A stretch of DNA of 64,000 nucleotides from Anabaena sp. UHCC 0187 (GCF_009712035.1 NZ_VILB01000011.1:571281-635280), one strand, 5' to 3'. Positions 30,165 to 40,359 are shown, numbered from the stretch's first letter. Numbers and translations are program-made. Notes: generated by a model from the letters alone, not told the origin.

Positions 30165-32075
30165 ATGCAAATTCCCCGCTTACATCCAGACACTATTGAA
30201 GAAATTAAACTCCGGGCTGATATTGTTGATGTAGTTTCGGAGTATGTAGTCTTGCGGAAACGGGGTAAAGATTTTGTGGGGTTGTGTCCCTTCCATGATG
30301 AGAAAAGTCCCAGTTTTACAGTTAGTCCTAATAAGCAAATGTATTATTGCTTTGGCTGTCAAGCAGCGGGAAATGCAATTAAGTTTGTCATGGACTTGGG
30401 AAAACGGCAATTTGCAGATGTGGTACTAGATTTAGCAAAACGTTATCAAGTCCCGGTTAAAACTTTAGAACCTGAACAAAGACAAGAATTACAACGTCAG
30501 ATATCTTTACGCGATCAATTATATACGGTTCTCGCTTCTGCTGCTCAATTTTATCAACACACCTTAAGACAATCTCAAGGACAAAAAGCCCTAGAATATT
30601 TAGAAAAAAATCGTCAATTTCAACAAGGAACAATTCAACAATTTGGTTTAGGTTATGCTCCTGCTGGTTGGGAAACACTGTATCGTTATTTGGTAGAAAG
30701 TAAACATTATCCCGTGCAATTAGTAGAACAAGCGGGATTAATTAAACCCCGGAAAGAAGGGGGTGGATATTATGATGTATTTCGTGATCGGTTAATGATT
30801 CCCATTCGTGATATTCAAGGCAGAGTTATTGCTTTTGGTGGCAGAACTTTAACAGATGAGCAACCAAAATATCTCAATTCTCCAGAAACAGAATTATTTA
30901 GTAAAGGGAAAATGTTATTTGCTTTAGATGAAGCTAAAGACGGTATTTCTAAAGTTGATCAAGCGGTAGTTGTGGAGGGATATTTTGATGCGATCGCTCT
31001 CCATGCAGCGGGGATTAATAATGCTGTTGCTTCCCTGGGTACAGCCTTAAGTTTAGAACAAGTTCGGCTATTATTACGTTATACTGAATCCAAACAATTA
31101 ATCCTAAATTTCGATGCTGATAAAGCCGGAATAACCGCCACAGAAAGAGCAATTGGGGAAATTGCCAACTTAGCATATAAAGGCGAAGTGCAATTAAAAA
31201 TTCTCAATTTACCTAATGGTAAAGATGCCGATGAATATCTACATAGTCACACTCCAGCCGATTATCAACAACTATTAGCAAATGCGCCACTTTGGCTGGA
31301 TTGGCAAATTAAAAATATTCTTGAAAATCGAGATTTAAAACAAGCTACTGACTTTCAACAAGTCACCCAACAAATAGTTAAAATATTACAAAATATAGTT
31401 AATAGTGATACACTTAATTATTATGTTTCTTACTGTGCAGAGATTCTGAGTTTAGGAGATACAAGACTCATACCTTTGAGAGTTGAAAATCTCCTGACTC
31501 AAATTAAGCCTGGTAGTAAAAAATCTCCACCTCAGCAAATACATAACCAGCAACCTAAAACACCAAAACTGTCTTTAGTAACTACTGAACGCAGTTTACT
31601 AGAACGAGCGGAGGCATTATTATTAATAATTTATCTTCATTCTTCTCAGCAGCGACAAATAATTATTGACGATTTAGAAACCCGCAATTTAGAATTTAGT
31701 CTTTCTCATCATCGCTTTTTGTGGCAACAAATAGCTGAATTCACAGTTGATGAAGTTGATTTAATTTCCAGCGTCCAAAATAGATATTTAGAATTAGCAG
31801 AAGAATTAGACATAGTTTCGCATATATTTCATCTCAATGAAAAAAATAAAACAGAAATATTGCGAACTCCTCATGTTATTCAAGCAGCATTAGCTTGTAT
31901 GGAGAGAGTATTTCGAGAAAAACGCTACCGTTATTTTATGGAACAATGGGAAAAAATAGATCCTGAAACTGAACCAGAAAAAGATAAATATTATGCTGAA
32001 GCCATGTATATAGAAAAAATTCATTTACAAGACCTTGAAAAACAGCGACAATTTTCTATTACTGACTTAATTTAG
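30165..32075 (+). CDS. dnaG: DNA primase
   Basis: 636 aa. CHC2-type zinc finger with C41, H44, C62 and C65 (LCPFHDEKSPS...YYCFGC), the primase core with FGGRTL, and the TOPRIM block VVVEGYFDAIALHAAG with a later DADKAG. The C-terminal helical domain should bind DnaB. It makes RNA primers at the replication fork. Start ATG 30165 opens on IPRLHPDTIEEIK, as in other cyanobacterial DnaG. Confidence 0.95.
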   Translation: MQIPRLHPDTIEEIKLRADIVDVVSEYVVLRKRGKDFVGLCPFHDEKSPSFTVSPNKQMYYCFGCQAAGNAIKFVMDLGKRQFADVVLDLAKRYQVPVKTLEPEQRQELQRQISLRDQLYTVLASAAQFYQHTLRQSQGQKALEYLEKNRQFQQGTIQQFGLGYAPAGWETLYRYLVESKHYPVQLVEQAGLIKPRKEGGGYYDVFRDRLMIPIRDIQGRVIAFGGRTLTDEQPKYLNSPETELFSKGKMLFALDEAKDGISKVDQAVVVEGYFDAIALHAAGINNAVASLGTALSLEQVRLLLRYTESKQLILNFDADKAGITATERAIGEIANLAYKGEVQLKILNLPNGKDADEYLHSHTPADYQQLLANAPLWLDWQIKNILENRDLKQATDFQQVTQQIVKILQNIVNSDTLNYYVSYCAEILSLGDTRLIPLRVENLLTQIKPGSKKSPPQQIHNQQPKTPKLSLVTTERSLLERAEALLLIIYLHSSQQRQIIIDDLETRNLEFSLSHHRFLWQQIAEFTVDEVDLISSVQNRYLELAEELDIVSHIFHLNEKNKTEILRTPHVIQAALACMERVFREKRYRYFMEQWEKIDPETEPEKDKYYAEAMYIEKIHLQDLEKQRQFSITDLI

Positions 32076-32185
32076 CCTTAATATTCAATTTTCCTACTAC
32101 CAGACCACCGTGACCCCAACATAACCGATTTAGCTGAAACTCCAGTTACAATGTAAAATATGACAGTTGTATTAGATGCCCGAAT

Positions 32186-33481
32186 GTGATTGAGCGTTAT
32201 ACCTTGCCCGAAATGGGCGATTTGTGGAGTGAAACCTATAAGCTGAAAACCTGGCTAGATGTAGAGATCGCAGTTTGCGAAGCCCAGGCAGAACTAGGTT
32301 ATATTCCAGCAGCAGCGGTTGCAGAAATTAAGGCTAAAGCGAATTTTGACCCGAAACGGGTGCTAGAAATTGAGGCGGAAGTCCGTCATGATGTCATTGC
32401 CTTTTTGACAAATGTTAATGAATATGTAGGTGATGCGGGACGCTATATTCACTTAGGTTTAACTAGTTCTGATGTCTTAGATACTGCTTTAGGACTACAA
32501 TTAGTTGCTAGTCTGGATCTGTTGTTAAAACGCTTAGAAGATGTAATTGAGGCAATTCGCAAAAAAGCCACTGCCCATCGAAATACGGTAATGATTGGGC
32601 GATCTCATGGTATTCACGCCGAACCAATTACCTTTGGCTTTAAGTTAGCTGGTTGGTTAGCGGAAGTGTTACGACACAAAGAACGGCTGCAAATTCTCAG
32701 GAAAACCATCGCTGTTGGGAAAATATCTGGTGCGGTGGGAACTTATGCAAATATCGAACCCCGTGTAGAAGCGATCGCTTGTGAAAAACTCGGACTCAAA
32801 CCTGATACTGCTTCCACCCAGGTAATTTCCCGCGATATTCATGCTGACTTTGTGCAACAGTTAGCATTACTGGCTGCATCCATAGAACGTTTTGCTGTAG
32901 AGATTCGTAACCTGCAAAAAACAGACGTTTTAGAAGTTGAAGAATTTTTCGCCAAAGGGCAAAAAGGCTCTAGTGCTATGCCCCACAAGCGTAATCCTAT
33001 CCGTGCTGAACGGTTAACAGGGATGGCGCGACTGGTGAGAAGTCATGCAGGGGCAGTATTAGAAAACGTCGCTTTGTGGCACGAACGGGATATTTCCCAC
33101 AGTTCGGTAGAACGGGTAGTTTTACCAGATGCTTGCATTTTGACTCATTTCATGCTGCATGAAATCACCAACTTGGTAAATAACCTGTTGGTTTATCCCG
33201 AAAACATGGCCCGAAATCTCAACTGTTATGGTGGAGTAGTCTTTAGTCAAAGGGTATTATTAACCTTAATAGACAAAGGACTTAATCGAGAAGAAGCATA
33301 CTCCATAGTTCAAGAAAGCGCCCACAGTGCTTGGAACAAACCAGAAGGAAATTTCCGTGATTTAATCAGCAAAGATCCTCGCGTCACTCAAAACTTGTCA
33401 CCCGCAGAGATAGAAGCCTGTTTTGATCCACAACATCATCTCAAGCATTTAGAACAAGTTTATCAACGACTGGGTATTTAG
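32186..33481 (+). CDS. purB: Adenylosuccinate lyase
   Basis: 431 aa. Fumarase/aspartase superfamily signature GSSAMPHKRNP, plus GLTSSDVLDTA and GRSHGIHAEP with catalytic His residues. It acts twice in purine synthesis, on SAICAR and on adenylosuccinate. The start is GTG 32186, entering at once the conserved IERYTLPEMG. It follows dnaG by 110 bp. Confidence 0.95.
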   Translation: MIERYTLPEMGDLWSETYKLKTWLDVEIAVCEAQAELGYIPAAAVAEIKAKANFDPKRVLEIEAEVRHDVIAFLTNVNEYVGDAGRYIHLGLTSSDVLDTALGLQLVASLDLLLKRLEDVIEAIRKKATAHRNTVMIGRSHGIHAEPITFGFKLAGWLAEVLRHKERLQILRKTIAVGKISGAVGTYANIEPRVEAIACEKLGLKPDTASTQVISRDIHADFVQQLALLAASIERFAVEIRNLQKTDVLEVEEFFAKGQKGSSAMPHKRNPIRAERLTGMARLVRSHAGAVLENVALWHERDISHSSVERVVLPDACILTHFMLHEITNLVNNLLVYPENMARNLNCYGGVVFSQRVLLTLIDKGLNREEAYSIVQESAHSAWNKPEGNFRDLISKDPRVTQNLSPAEIEACFDPQHHLKHLEQVYQRLGI

Positions 33482-33878
33482 AACTGGGAATGGGAAATGG
33501 GGAATGGGGAATGGGAATCGGTAATTGGTAATTGGTAATTGGTAATTGGTAATTGGTAATTGGTAATTGGTAATTGGTAATTGGTAATTGGTAATTGGTA
33601 ATTGGTAATTGGTAATTTCCTCCTGACTCCTGACTCCCGAATCCTGACTCCTATTCCTTACTACTTACTCCTTCCGTGTCGCAAAGTAAAGAGTAAAAAT
33701 GCGGTTTATTACTATATCCAAAAGGTAATAGCATAGATTACAACAGTGTATATAGTAATTAAACCTGCATCTACTATGACTATGTTAATTTTAATTAGTC
33801 TTGATCAAAAACCAATATCAGCAATAGTTAGTATAAACAAAGCACCTTTGCTAATTTAGTAAAGTCGGGGATATACTC
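33482..33878. other. 397-bp spacer filled by tandem repeats
   Basis: Holds GGGAATG units, the GGTAATT array, CCTGACT units (~33623-33652), and about 200 bp of AT-rich DNA that should carry the promoter of the DUF4126 gene. No gene seen. Confidence 0.6.
33520..33617. repeat. 14 perfect copies of heptamer GGTAATT
   Basis: The 98 bases from 33520 to 33617 are exactly 14 units of GGTAATT with no mismatch. It is preceded by degenerate GGGAATG units. Such perfect arrays are prone to copy-number change by slippage. Confidence 0.95.
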
Positions 33879-34421
33879 ATGATTGAAATTCTCGCCATAC
33901 TATCTGCTGGTGCTGCTGCTGGAATGAGAATAGGTGTACCTTTACTAATCATAGGTATTCTACAAGGTGATCAACTTTGGTCACAAATGCCAGTATTATC
34001 ACGTATTTCTCCCCATATTTTAGTCGGACTACTGACCAGTTGGTCTTTATTTGAACTATTTGCTTCCAAAAAACTAATTGGACAGAGAATAGTACAACAA
34101 GTTCATTTATTTTTATCTCCCTTAGCAGGGGCTTTAATGGGTTTATCAGTTGCCTCAGCGACGACCACCCCAGGCTGGTTAGTAGCTTTGATTGGTGGTT
34201 TATTGGCTTTGGTATTTCAGCTAGTTTTAGTAGGTTGGTTTTATCGCCTACGTGGTTTGCCCATGTGGGCAGTATTGATGCAAGACTTCTTATGTATTGC
34301 ACTTGTATTTTTTGCTGTTGATGCTCCTCGTCAAGGAGGATTAATTGCTTTAATGCTACTCTGGGTTGCCATTCGTAGTGCGAAATACTGGTATAATTGG
34401 TATACAGGGAATAGGGAATAG
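33879..34421 (+). CDS. DUF4126 family membrane protein
   Basis: 180 aa, highly hydrophobic with about five membrane helices. The N-terminal AGAAAGMRIGVPLLIIGIL, LSPLAGALMGLS and the C-terminal LWVAIRSAKYWYNWY fit DUF4126. No catalytic residues. Probably an inner-membrane transporter-like or structural protein; function unknown. Confidence 0.8.
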   Translation: MIEILAILSAGAAAGMRIGVPLLIIGILQGDQLWSQMPVLSRISPHILVGLLTSWSLFELFASKKLIGQRIVQQVHLFLSPLAGALMGLSVASATTTPGWLVALIGGLLALVFQLVLVGWFYRLRGLPMWAVLMQDFLCIALVFFAVDAPRQGGLIALMLLWVAIRSAKYWYNWYTGNRE

Positions 34422-34519
34422 GGGGAGGAAAATTCGTTTTGATTTGGTGAAATTGGATTATCTTTTTTGTGGAGTTATCCAATTACCCATTACCCATTAC
34501 CAATTCCCCATTACCAAGA

Positions 34520-35686
34520 CTAATGTAAAAGTCCGATCACGTGTAGTAAGCCTTTACCAGTAACTAACTCGATAATTAGCCCGATAAAACCTAGCATGGC
34601 TATCCGACCATTCCAGACTTCAGCACTGGTGGTGATTCCCCATTCCCAACGTTCTTGGGGATACATTTTCACCCTTTTCTTCATTTGGGTGACTTGAGCC
34701 AGTTTCAGATCAGGTTGTTTGAGGGCATCAATTATCAAGTCGGATAGGGCTTTAATAAATACCGGATTGGTGTTGGGAGCAGGGACACGTCCAAAGTTGT
34801 GTATTCCTGCTTCTTCAGCTATTTCTCGATATTCAATATCAATTTCTTGTAGTGTTTCGATGTGTTCGGAAACAAAACTAATGGGGACAACTACCAAATC
34901 TTTCACGCCTTTTGCACCGAGTTCGTTCAGTGCATCTTCTGTATAGGGTTGTAGCCATTCTACAGGGCCAACGCGACTTTGATACGCTAAGGTGTGGGGA
35001 TTGGGACGGTTGAGGGTTTGCATGATTAAGTCTGTGCATTCCTCGATTTCTTGTTGGTATGGATCACCTGCTTCCTCTACGTAGCTTTTGGGGACACCGT
35101 GGGCGCTGAAGAAGATATGCACATCATCAGGATGGGGAAATTTCTCAAGTTCCCCAATGATAAGTTCTGCCATTGCTTGCAAATAACCTGATTCTTTGTA
35201 CCAGGAGGCGATGACGGTATATTCAAGACTTTGAAGTTTGGGGTTTTCTTTCCATAGTTGTTCTAATAACCGGAAACTAGAACCGCTGGTGCTGATGGAA
35301 AATTGGGGGTAAAGTGGGAGAATTACTAACTTATCAATGTTATCTTGGGTAAGTTGGGCGATCGCTTCTTCTGTGTAAGGATGCCAATAACGCATTCCCA
35401 CATAAATATTAGCTTCTTGTCCTAATTCACCTAACTGAGCTTTAATAGCTGCTCCTTGCTCTTCTGTAATCCGTCGCAAGGGAGAACCGCCGCCGATTTC
35501 CTTATAATTTGCTTGAGATGTTTTTTCTCTGCGTGTAGCAATAAACCAAGCTAGGGGTTTTTGCATCCACCGAAACGGTAAGCGGATAATTTCGGGATCT
35601 GAAAATAGATTATACAAGAAAGGTCCGACATCTTCTAGTTTATCGGGACCACCGAGATTAAGTAATAATACCCCTATACGACCCAT
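34520..35686 (-). CDS. hemH: Ferrochelatase with C-terminal chlorophyll-binding helix
   Basis: 388 aa. The catalytic part has [38 protein letters not shown] with the active-site His, and [10 protein letters not shown]. The last ~40 residues ([19 protein letters not shown]) are a single LHC/CAB-type helix with the E-x2-N-x-R chlorophyll ligand motif, found in cyanobacterial and plastid ferrochelatases. It inserts Fe2+ into protoporphyrin IX; the tail links heme synthesis to chlorophyll supply in the membrane. Confidence 0.96.
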   Translation of the reverse strand: MGRIGVLLLNLGGPDKLEDVGPFLYNLFSDPEIIRLPFRWMQKPLAWFIATRREKTSQANYKEIGGGSPLRRITEEQGAAIKAQLGELGQEANIYVGMRYWHPYTEEAIAQLTQDNIDKLVILPLYPQFSISTSGSSFRLLEQLWKENPKLQSLEYTVIASWYKESGYLQAMAELIIGELEKFPHPDDVHIFFSAHGVPKSYVEEAGDPYQQEIEECTDLIMQTLNRPNPHTLAYQSRVGPVEWLQPYTEDALNELGAKGVKDLVVVPISFVSEHIETLQEIDIEYREIAEEAGIHNFGRVPAPNTNPVFIKALSDLIIDALKQPDLKLAQVTQMKKRVKMYPQERWEWGITTSAEVWNGRIAMLGFIGLIIELVTGKGLLHVIGLLH

Positions 35687-35779
35687 AGCAGTTACTTTCC
35701 CCCAATCCTTACAGATTTTTCACTAATGTTAACAATATATCTTTATTAAATATAAAGCTTTATCGGCAGGAAAAATACA

Positions 35780-36436
35780 ATGGCCACAATTTTTAGAGAT
35801 TTAAGTTACAAATACCAATGGCTATATGATGGCATCTCCCGGTTAGCCGCTGTGAGTGTGGGTGGTGAAGCCCGGTTTCGTCAATTGGCTTTACAAAATT
35901 TAAAACTACAATCAGATACTCGGATTTTAGATTTATGTTGTGGTAGTGGTCAAGTAACCAAGTTTTTGGTAAATTTTTCGGAAAATGTCACTGGCTTGGA
36001 TGCTTCCCCATTATCTATACAGCGAGCGGAGAAAAATGTGCCAAATGCTACTTATGTAAAAGCATTTGCTGAGGATATGCCTTTTGCAGATAATTTATTT
36101 GATGTTGTCCATACTAGCGCAGCTTTACACGAAATGCAGCCGGAACAACTGCGAAAAATCATTGCAGAGGTTTATCGGGTGTTAAAACCGGGGGGAGTTT
36201 TTACTTTGGTGGATTTTCACCCTCCAACAAATCCGATATTTTGGCCGGGTTTGGCGGTGTTTTTCTGGTTGTTTGAAACCGAAACGGCTTGGGAATTGTT
36301 GAAAACGGATTTACCTGGTTTGTTAACAGATTTTGGTTTTGATGTGGGTAAACCTAGTTTATATGCTGGTGGGAGTTTGCAGGTAATTCAGGGTAGGAAG
36401 ATGGTTGAGAATAGTCAAGATTTTGAAGAGAAATAA
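35780..36436 (+). CDS. Class I SAM-dependent methyltransferase
   Basis: 218 aa. SAM-binding motif I ILDLCCGSGQVTKFL (~50-64), motif II VTGLDASPLSIQRA, and the UbiE/COQ5-like VYRVLKPGGVFTLVDFHPP. It most resembles small-molecule methyltransferases of quinone or lipid pathways, but the substrate cannot be named. It is divergent from hemH with a 93-bp gap. Confidence 0.85.
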   Translation: MATIFRDLSYKYQWLYDGISRLAAVSVGGEARFRQLALQNLKLQSDTRILDLCCGSGQVTKFLVNFSENVTGLDASPLSIQRAEKNVPNATYVKAFAEDMPFADNLFDVVHTSAALHEMQPEQLRKIIAEVYRVLKPGGVFTLVDFHPPTNPIFWPGLAVFFWLFETETAWELLKTDLPGLLTDFGFDVGKPSLYAGGSLQVIQGRKMVENSQDFEEK

Positions 36437-36460
36437 TTGTCAGAATCAGGATATTCTTTG

Positions 36461-36689
36461 TCTGAATCAGGATATCCAGGATTAGAGGATTAACAGGATG
36501 TGATTTTGTCTGAATCAGGATACCCAGGATTTAAGGATTAACAGGATGTTTTTTATAAAATATAGGTTGTTGTGAATGATAGAAAATATATTTTCCTCTA
36601 AATCATAATTTATAATCATTAAATATTCACAGAAAATCTACAAACTGCAATCCTGTACATCCTTAAATCCTGGTAATCCTGATTCAGAC
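36461..36689. repeat. Dispersed 40-bp repeat family, two direct and one inverted copy
   Basis: Units of the form TCTGAATCAGGATACCCAGG followed by ATTTAAGGATTAACAGGATG occur at 36461-36500 and 36508-36548, and in reverse at 36650-36689. A fourth, plus-orientation copy is at 37071-37112 beyond the barstar gene. The second and third could pair into a large stem. The 296-bp spacer holds no gene. Confidence 0.85.
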
Positions 36690-36732
36690 AACCACAACAA
36701 ACAATCTCCAAATAGTGAAAAAGTAACTTTAC

Positions 36733-37038
36733 CTATTTGTTAATAACTAAAAATTTGAGAGGAATATTATTAGCTTCCCAGTATTCTTTGGCTAAATTGA
36801 AAATATCCAATGCTATTTGGTACTGTGTCGGTTCAGCTTGAGCAAAGATATCAGCATGATCATATAATATGACATATCTTTGAGCCGGACACCATGTTAA
36901 ATCGGTGATACATTCATCAAAAGCATCCCAGTTAGCGCCGAAGTATGTAGGAAATTCCATTGCTTCAGCAGCTTGGTTTAAAAATGTTTGTTTGCTATTA
37001 ATTTTTTTACCATCAAGATAAAAAACTTTATGATTCAT
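36733..37038 (-). CDS. Barstar-like ribonuclease inhibitor
   Basis: 101 aa. It fits the barstar fold: start VFYLDGKKI, the FPTYFGANWDAFDECITDL helix (F-G-x-N-W-D-A) and YVILYDHAD. Barstar proteins bind and inhibit barnase-type RNases. No barnase gene is seen beside it, so it is an orphan immunity protein or inhibits something encoded elsewhere. It lies between copies of a dispersed 40-bp repeat. Confidence 0.85.
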   Translation of the reverse strand: MNHKVFYLDGKKINSKQTFLNQAAEAMEFPTYFGANWDAFDECITDLTWCPAQRYVILYDHADIFAQAEPTQYQIALDIFNLAKEYWEANNIPLKFLVINK

Positions 37039-37210
37039 AGATTTATGGTGAGGAAATAGGTTAGTAAAATTGTCAGAATCAGGATGTCCAGGATTAAAGG
37101 ATTTACAGGATGATAAAATAGATTATTGTTAATAACATACTGTAAATATTAAAATCATGTAAATCTTGATTCTAACTACTTTGCTTAGAAAATACTTCTG
37201 AATAAAAAAG

Positions 37211-37963
37211 TTATTTTTCTGGAGGTTGAAAGCTATTCCTATACAAATCTATATGTGGATTGTTATCACGAAAAGATGCAGGAAGTTTGTCTAGAATTGC
37301 ATTAACCATTTCTGAAGCTGTATTGCAAGCCCATAAAGCAGCTTTAGCAGTGCTGACTTTCAATATTATTGAGTCCACTGATGTATCTAAAAATATACCT
37401 TTACTGCGAAGACGTTTAGTTAAATCTCTTCCAAAATATTTGATTTCACCATCCTCTTGTTCTTCAATAATATCTTCGGGTTTAAGATGAACTAAACAAT
37501 CACGTAACTTGAATAGATCAGCAAAGTTCTGATAAAGTTTATCTCCCTTTTTAAAACCACTATTTAAGGCTTCACTAGCCAGCATAAACTTATGTTGTGT
37601 ATTTTTCTTTTTAGAATTAGGACTTACGAACAAGTTACGAAAGAATGAACTAGGAAGAACACAAAGGACACGAAGGAAAAAGGGCTGGAGAGATATTTTG
37701 CGTAAGTCCTGAGAATCTAATTCCTCAATAGCATCAATCAACTTATCCAAAAAAGCCTCAGTTGATCCATCTTGCTTTTCACATTTAGCAAGAGCAGGAA
37801 TTTCATTAATAAAAGCCTCTAATGCTAATGCGGAAAAAATTATAGATACCAAAGCATCGTCTTGTCTATGAATTTCAAAACCTTCGCTTGCTTTATAATA
37901 ACCATCCTTAGCAATTTGATAGAAATGATAGGAGTCTACGAAAAATCCCTGATTTTTTTGCAT
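37211..37963 (-). CDS. HEPN-like protein interrupted in frame by a mobile repeat
   Basis: 250 aa. LFKLRDCLVH contains the R-x4-H motif of HEPN ribonucleases, and the preceding ALALEAFINEI helix is also typical. Residues ~85-117 (QDLRKISLQPFFLRVL to LFVSPN) are encoded by an inserted 94-bp element plus 5-bp duplication (99 bp, 33 codons), so the frame stays open. Without it the protein would read EELDSKKKNTQ. Whether the product still folds is unknown. No obvious antitoxin partner. Confidence 0.62.
   Translation of the reverse strand: MQKNQGFFVDSYHFYQIAKDGYYKASEGFEIHRQDDALVSIIFSALALEAFINEIPALAKCEKQDGSTEAFLDKLIDAIEELDSQDLRKISLQPFFLRVLCVLPSSFFRNLFVSPNSKKKNTQHKFMLASEALNSGFKKGDKLYQNFADLFKLRDCLVHLKPEDIIEEQEDGEIKYFGRDLTKRLRSKGIFLDTSVDSIILKVSTAKAALWACNTASEMVNAILDKLPASFRDNNPHIDLYRNSFQPPEK
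37618..37711. mobile_element. 94-bp MITE-like element with 10-bp terminal inverted repeats
   Basis: AGGACTTACG (37619-37628) and CGTAAGTCCT (37701-37710) are perfect inverted ends. The flanking AGAAT at 37613-37617 is repeated at 37712-37716, consistent with a 5-bp target duplication. The AGGACTTACGCA-type end is, to my knowledge, common in Nostocales genomes. It lies wholly inside the HEPN-like gene. It encodes no transposase. Confidence 0.8.
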
Positions 37964-38079
37964 AATTTTAGCCTGAATATTACAATTACTATCTTAGTTG
38001 GTTTGAAAAATACTGTAAATAGTTTGTGTATTTTAGTTGATAGTTGATCGATATTCAAATTTTATGTAAATCTTATATT

Positions 38080-40359
38080 TTAGCGTTTACGGTTAAAGAA
38101 CCATAATAAAAATAAATTAACAAATATCACAGAACCAGATCGAAACAAGAATCCCAAATCACCATTGATAAAAATCATAACTCCAGCAGATATCAGCATC
38201 ATTACAAAAATAAGAAAAATCCCCCAAAAGAAAATATTCCCCCAATCCAAAGCAAATGATGAAGCAGTTGTTTTAGGTTGTTGGGTCATTTCTGGTATAG
38301 TCTGAGGTGTAGAAACTGCTGGTTGCGAAACTTGAGATTGAGTTTTCTGGACTGGTACTTTACTAATAGATGCGCCAACTTGCCATATCTTGATAGTCTT
38401 GTCACCACCCCCACTAGCAAGGGTGTAACCATCTGGGCTAAAAGCTACGGAACGAACACACTTGGAATGTCCTGGAAGCGTTTGAATTAGCCTTCCTGTG
38501 GTTACATTCCACAGTGTTATAGTTTCGTCAAAGCTACCACTAGCAATAGTTTTACCATTAGGGCTAAATGCTACAGAACGAATAGAGTCGGAATGCCCTG
38601 GAAGTGTTTGGAGTAGTTTTCCTGTGGTGACATTCCATAGTTTGCTAGTTTTGTCATCACTGCCACTAGCAATGGTTTTACCATTAGGGCTAAATGCTAC
38701 AGAAAACACAGAATTGGAATATTCTGGGAGCGTTTGAAGTAGTTTTGCTGTGGTGACATTCCACAGTTTGATAGTATTGTCAGCACTCCCACTGGCAAGA
38801 GTTTGACCATTGGGGCTGAATACTACGGAAAAAATAGACTTGCAATGTCCTGAGAATGTTTGTAGTAGTTTTCCTGTGTTGACATTCCATAGTTTGATAG
38901 TCTCATCAAAACTCCCACTAGCAAGGGTTCGACCATCGGGACTAAATGCTACGGAATTAACCGAGAGGGAATGCCCTGAGAGGGTCTGGAGTAACTTTCC
39001 TGTAGTGACATTCCATAGTTTGATAGTCTTGTCATTACTCCCACTAGCAAGGGTTCGACCATCGGGACTAAATGCTACGGACATAACCCAGTTTAAATGA
39101 CCAGTGAGGGTTTGGAGTAGGCTTCCTGTAGGTACATTCCACAGTTTGATAGTCTTGTCATCACTTCCACTAGCAAGAGTTTGACCATCAGGGCTGAATG
39201 CTACAGACGTAACCCTGTCGGAATGCCCTTGGAAGATTTGGAGTAGCTTTCCTATTGGGGCATTTTCTAGAATTGGATCTGTGTTAATAACTTGTGGTTG
39301 TGATGTTGATTCAACCACAGCAGATGAGTTTGCTTTCACAACACCAGGAAAAATATCAACACCAAGATTTGTAGAGCGATCGCACCAATAGCATTTACCA
39401 TAAGTTCGGCTATAGTAATGATTATCTACCCTGCCACATATAGTCAGCCTATCATTCCCTACTTTTAACGCCTCCAACCACCTCCTAGCCGTAGGGCGGA
39501 AATTAGGATTTTTATGCCCATCATTAAAGCATCTCAGAAAACATTGCTGAATCTCTGGATGAACAATCTCCAGGGGAATTGTTCTTGCTACTGCTGCAAT
39601 TAAATTAGTTGACCCATTAACCCATAAACCCTGACAGATAAGTTCATTTATGTCTGGAGTTTCCCCCGCACCTGTCCATTTTCCCTGAAAAGGATTATTA
39701 CCACCAAATAATAATTGATAGATAATTACTCCTAACCGGAATCTATCATGTACTTCCGTTTGCTCAATCCTATCAAAATCTTTTCCAATCAGTTCCGGTG
39801 GAGTATATCCCTCAGAACCAACTAAACAATGATAAACTTTCTCATTTTTCGGATTTATCACCTGAAAAGAATCTGTATCAATAATTGAAGGTAAAGCCCG
39901 ATTATTAACTAAAATATTTTGTGGTTTAATATCTCCCAAAACATAACCAACAGCGTGCAGGGCTTCAATAATTGAGACAATATTCAGTGCCGTTGTGTGC
40001 AGAAACCGCCAATCAATCTCAAGTTTTAATGCTTTACGACGACGGGGATTATAAACATCAAGAAGTTCTTTTCCATCCTTAATTTCTGGCATCAAAAAGC
40101 CCACACAATCACCCTGAGCATTTTTCAACGCCGACTTAGGCCAAGCAAAAGAAACATGATGAAGATGGGAATTTGGTTCTGTGGGTGGATTTGCTATCAT
40201 TACCGCTAACTTCTGCACCCGTTCAGGTGTTGGAGAATGGTAAATTTTCGCTAAATAACCATTTTGATTAGTTCGCCAAACTTTCGCTTCACCACTATTA
40301 GCTATTTCTTTCAACAGAGTAATTGATTTTCCCGTACTGGCACAGGTAAGAACTGTCAT
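38080..40359 (-). CDS. YegI-like protein kinase fused to WD40 repeats and membrane tail
   Basis: 759 aa. Kinase domain ~10-300: VAIK-type lysine K38 (YLAKIY), catalytic loop GYVLGDIKPQNILVN with D143, DFG replaced by DTD at 161-163, then EGYTPPEL. This divergent pattern is that of YegI-type kinases. A small Cys/His cluster follows (CGRVDNHYYS...CYWCDR, ~308-330), then seven WD40 blades (~373-665), a Pro/Gln linker and two membrane helices at ~698-755. It is the last gene of a vWA - PP2C - kinase triad. Kinase activity, reversed by the PP2C, is inferred. WD40 fusion would add a sensing or scaffold surface. Confidence 0.85.
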   Translation of the reverse strand: MTVLTCASTGKSITLLKEIANSGEAKVWRTNQNGYLAKIYHSPTPERVQKLAVMIANPPTEPNSHLHHVSFAWPKSALKNAQGDCVGFLMPEIKDGKELLDVYNPRRRKALKLEIDWRFLHTTALNIVSIIEALHAVGYVLGDIKPQNILVNNRALPSIIDTDSFQVINPKNEKVYHCLVGSEGYTPPELIGKDFDRIEQTEVHDRFRLGVIIYQLLFGGNNPFQGKWTGAGETPDINELICQGLWVNGSTNLIAAVARTIPLEIVHPEIQQCFLRCFNDGHKNPNFRPTARRWLEALKVGNDRLTICGRVDNHYYSRTYGKCYWCDRSTNLGVDIFPGVVKANSSAVVESTSQPQVINTDPILENAPIGKLLQIFQGHSDRVTSVAFSPDGQTLASGSDDKTIKLWNVPTGSLLQTLTGHLNWVMSVAFSPDGRTLASGSNDKTIKLWNVTTGKLLQTLSGHSLSVNSVAFSPDGRTLASGSFDETIKLWNVNTGKLLQTFSGHCKSIFSVVFSPNGQTLASGSADNTIKLWNVTTAKLLQTLPEYSNSVFSVAFSPNGKTIASGSDDKTSKLWNVTTGKLLQTLPGHSDSIRSVAFSPNGKTIASGSFDETITLWNVTTGRLIQTLPGHSKCVRSVAFSPDGYTLASGGGDKTIKIWQVGASISKVPVQKTQSQVSQPAVSTPQTIPEMTQQPKTTASSFALDWGNIFFWGIFLIFVMMLISAGVMIFINGDLGFLFRSGSVIFVNLFLLWFFNRKR

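Noticed and set aside
33520-33617. CRISPR-like array
   Set aside because: Perfect 7-bp tandem repeat with no spacers, and no cas genes were seen.
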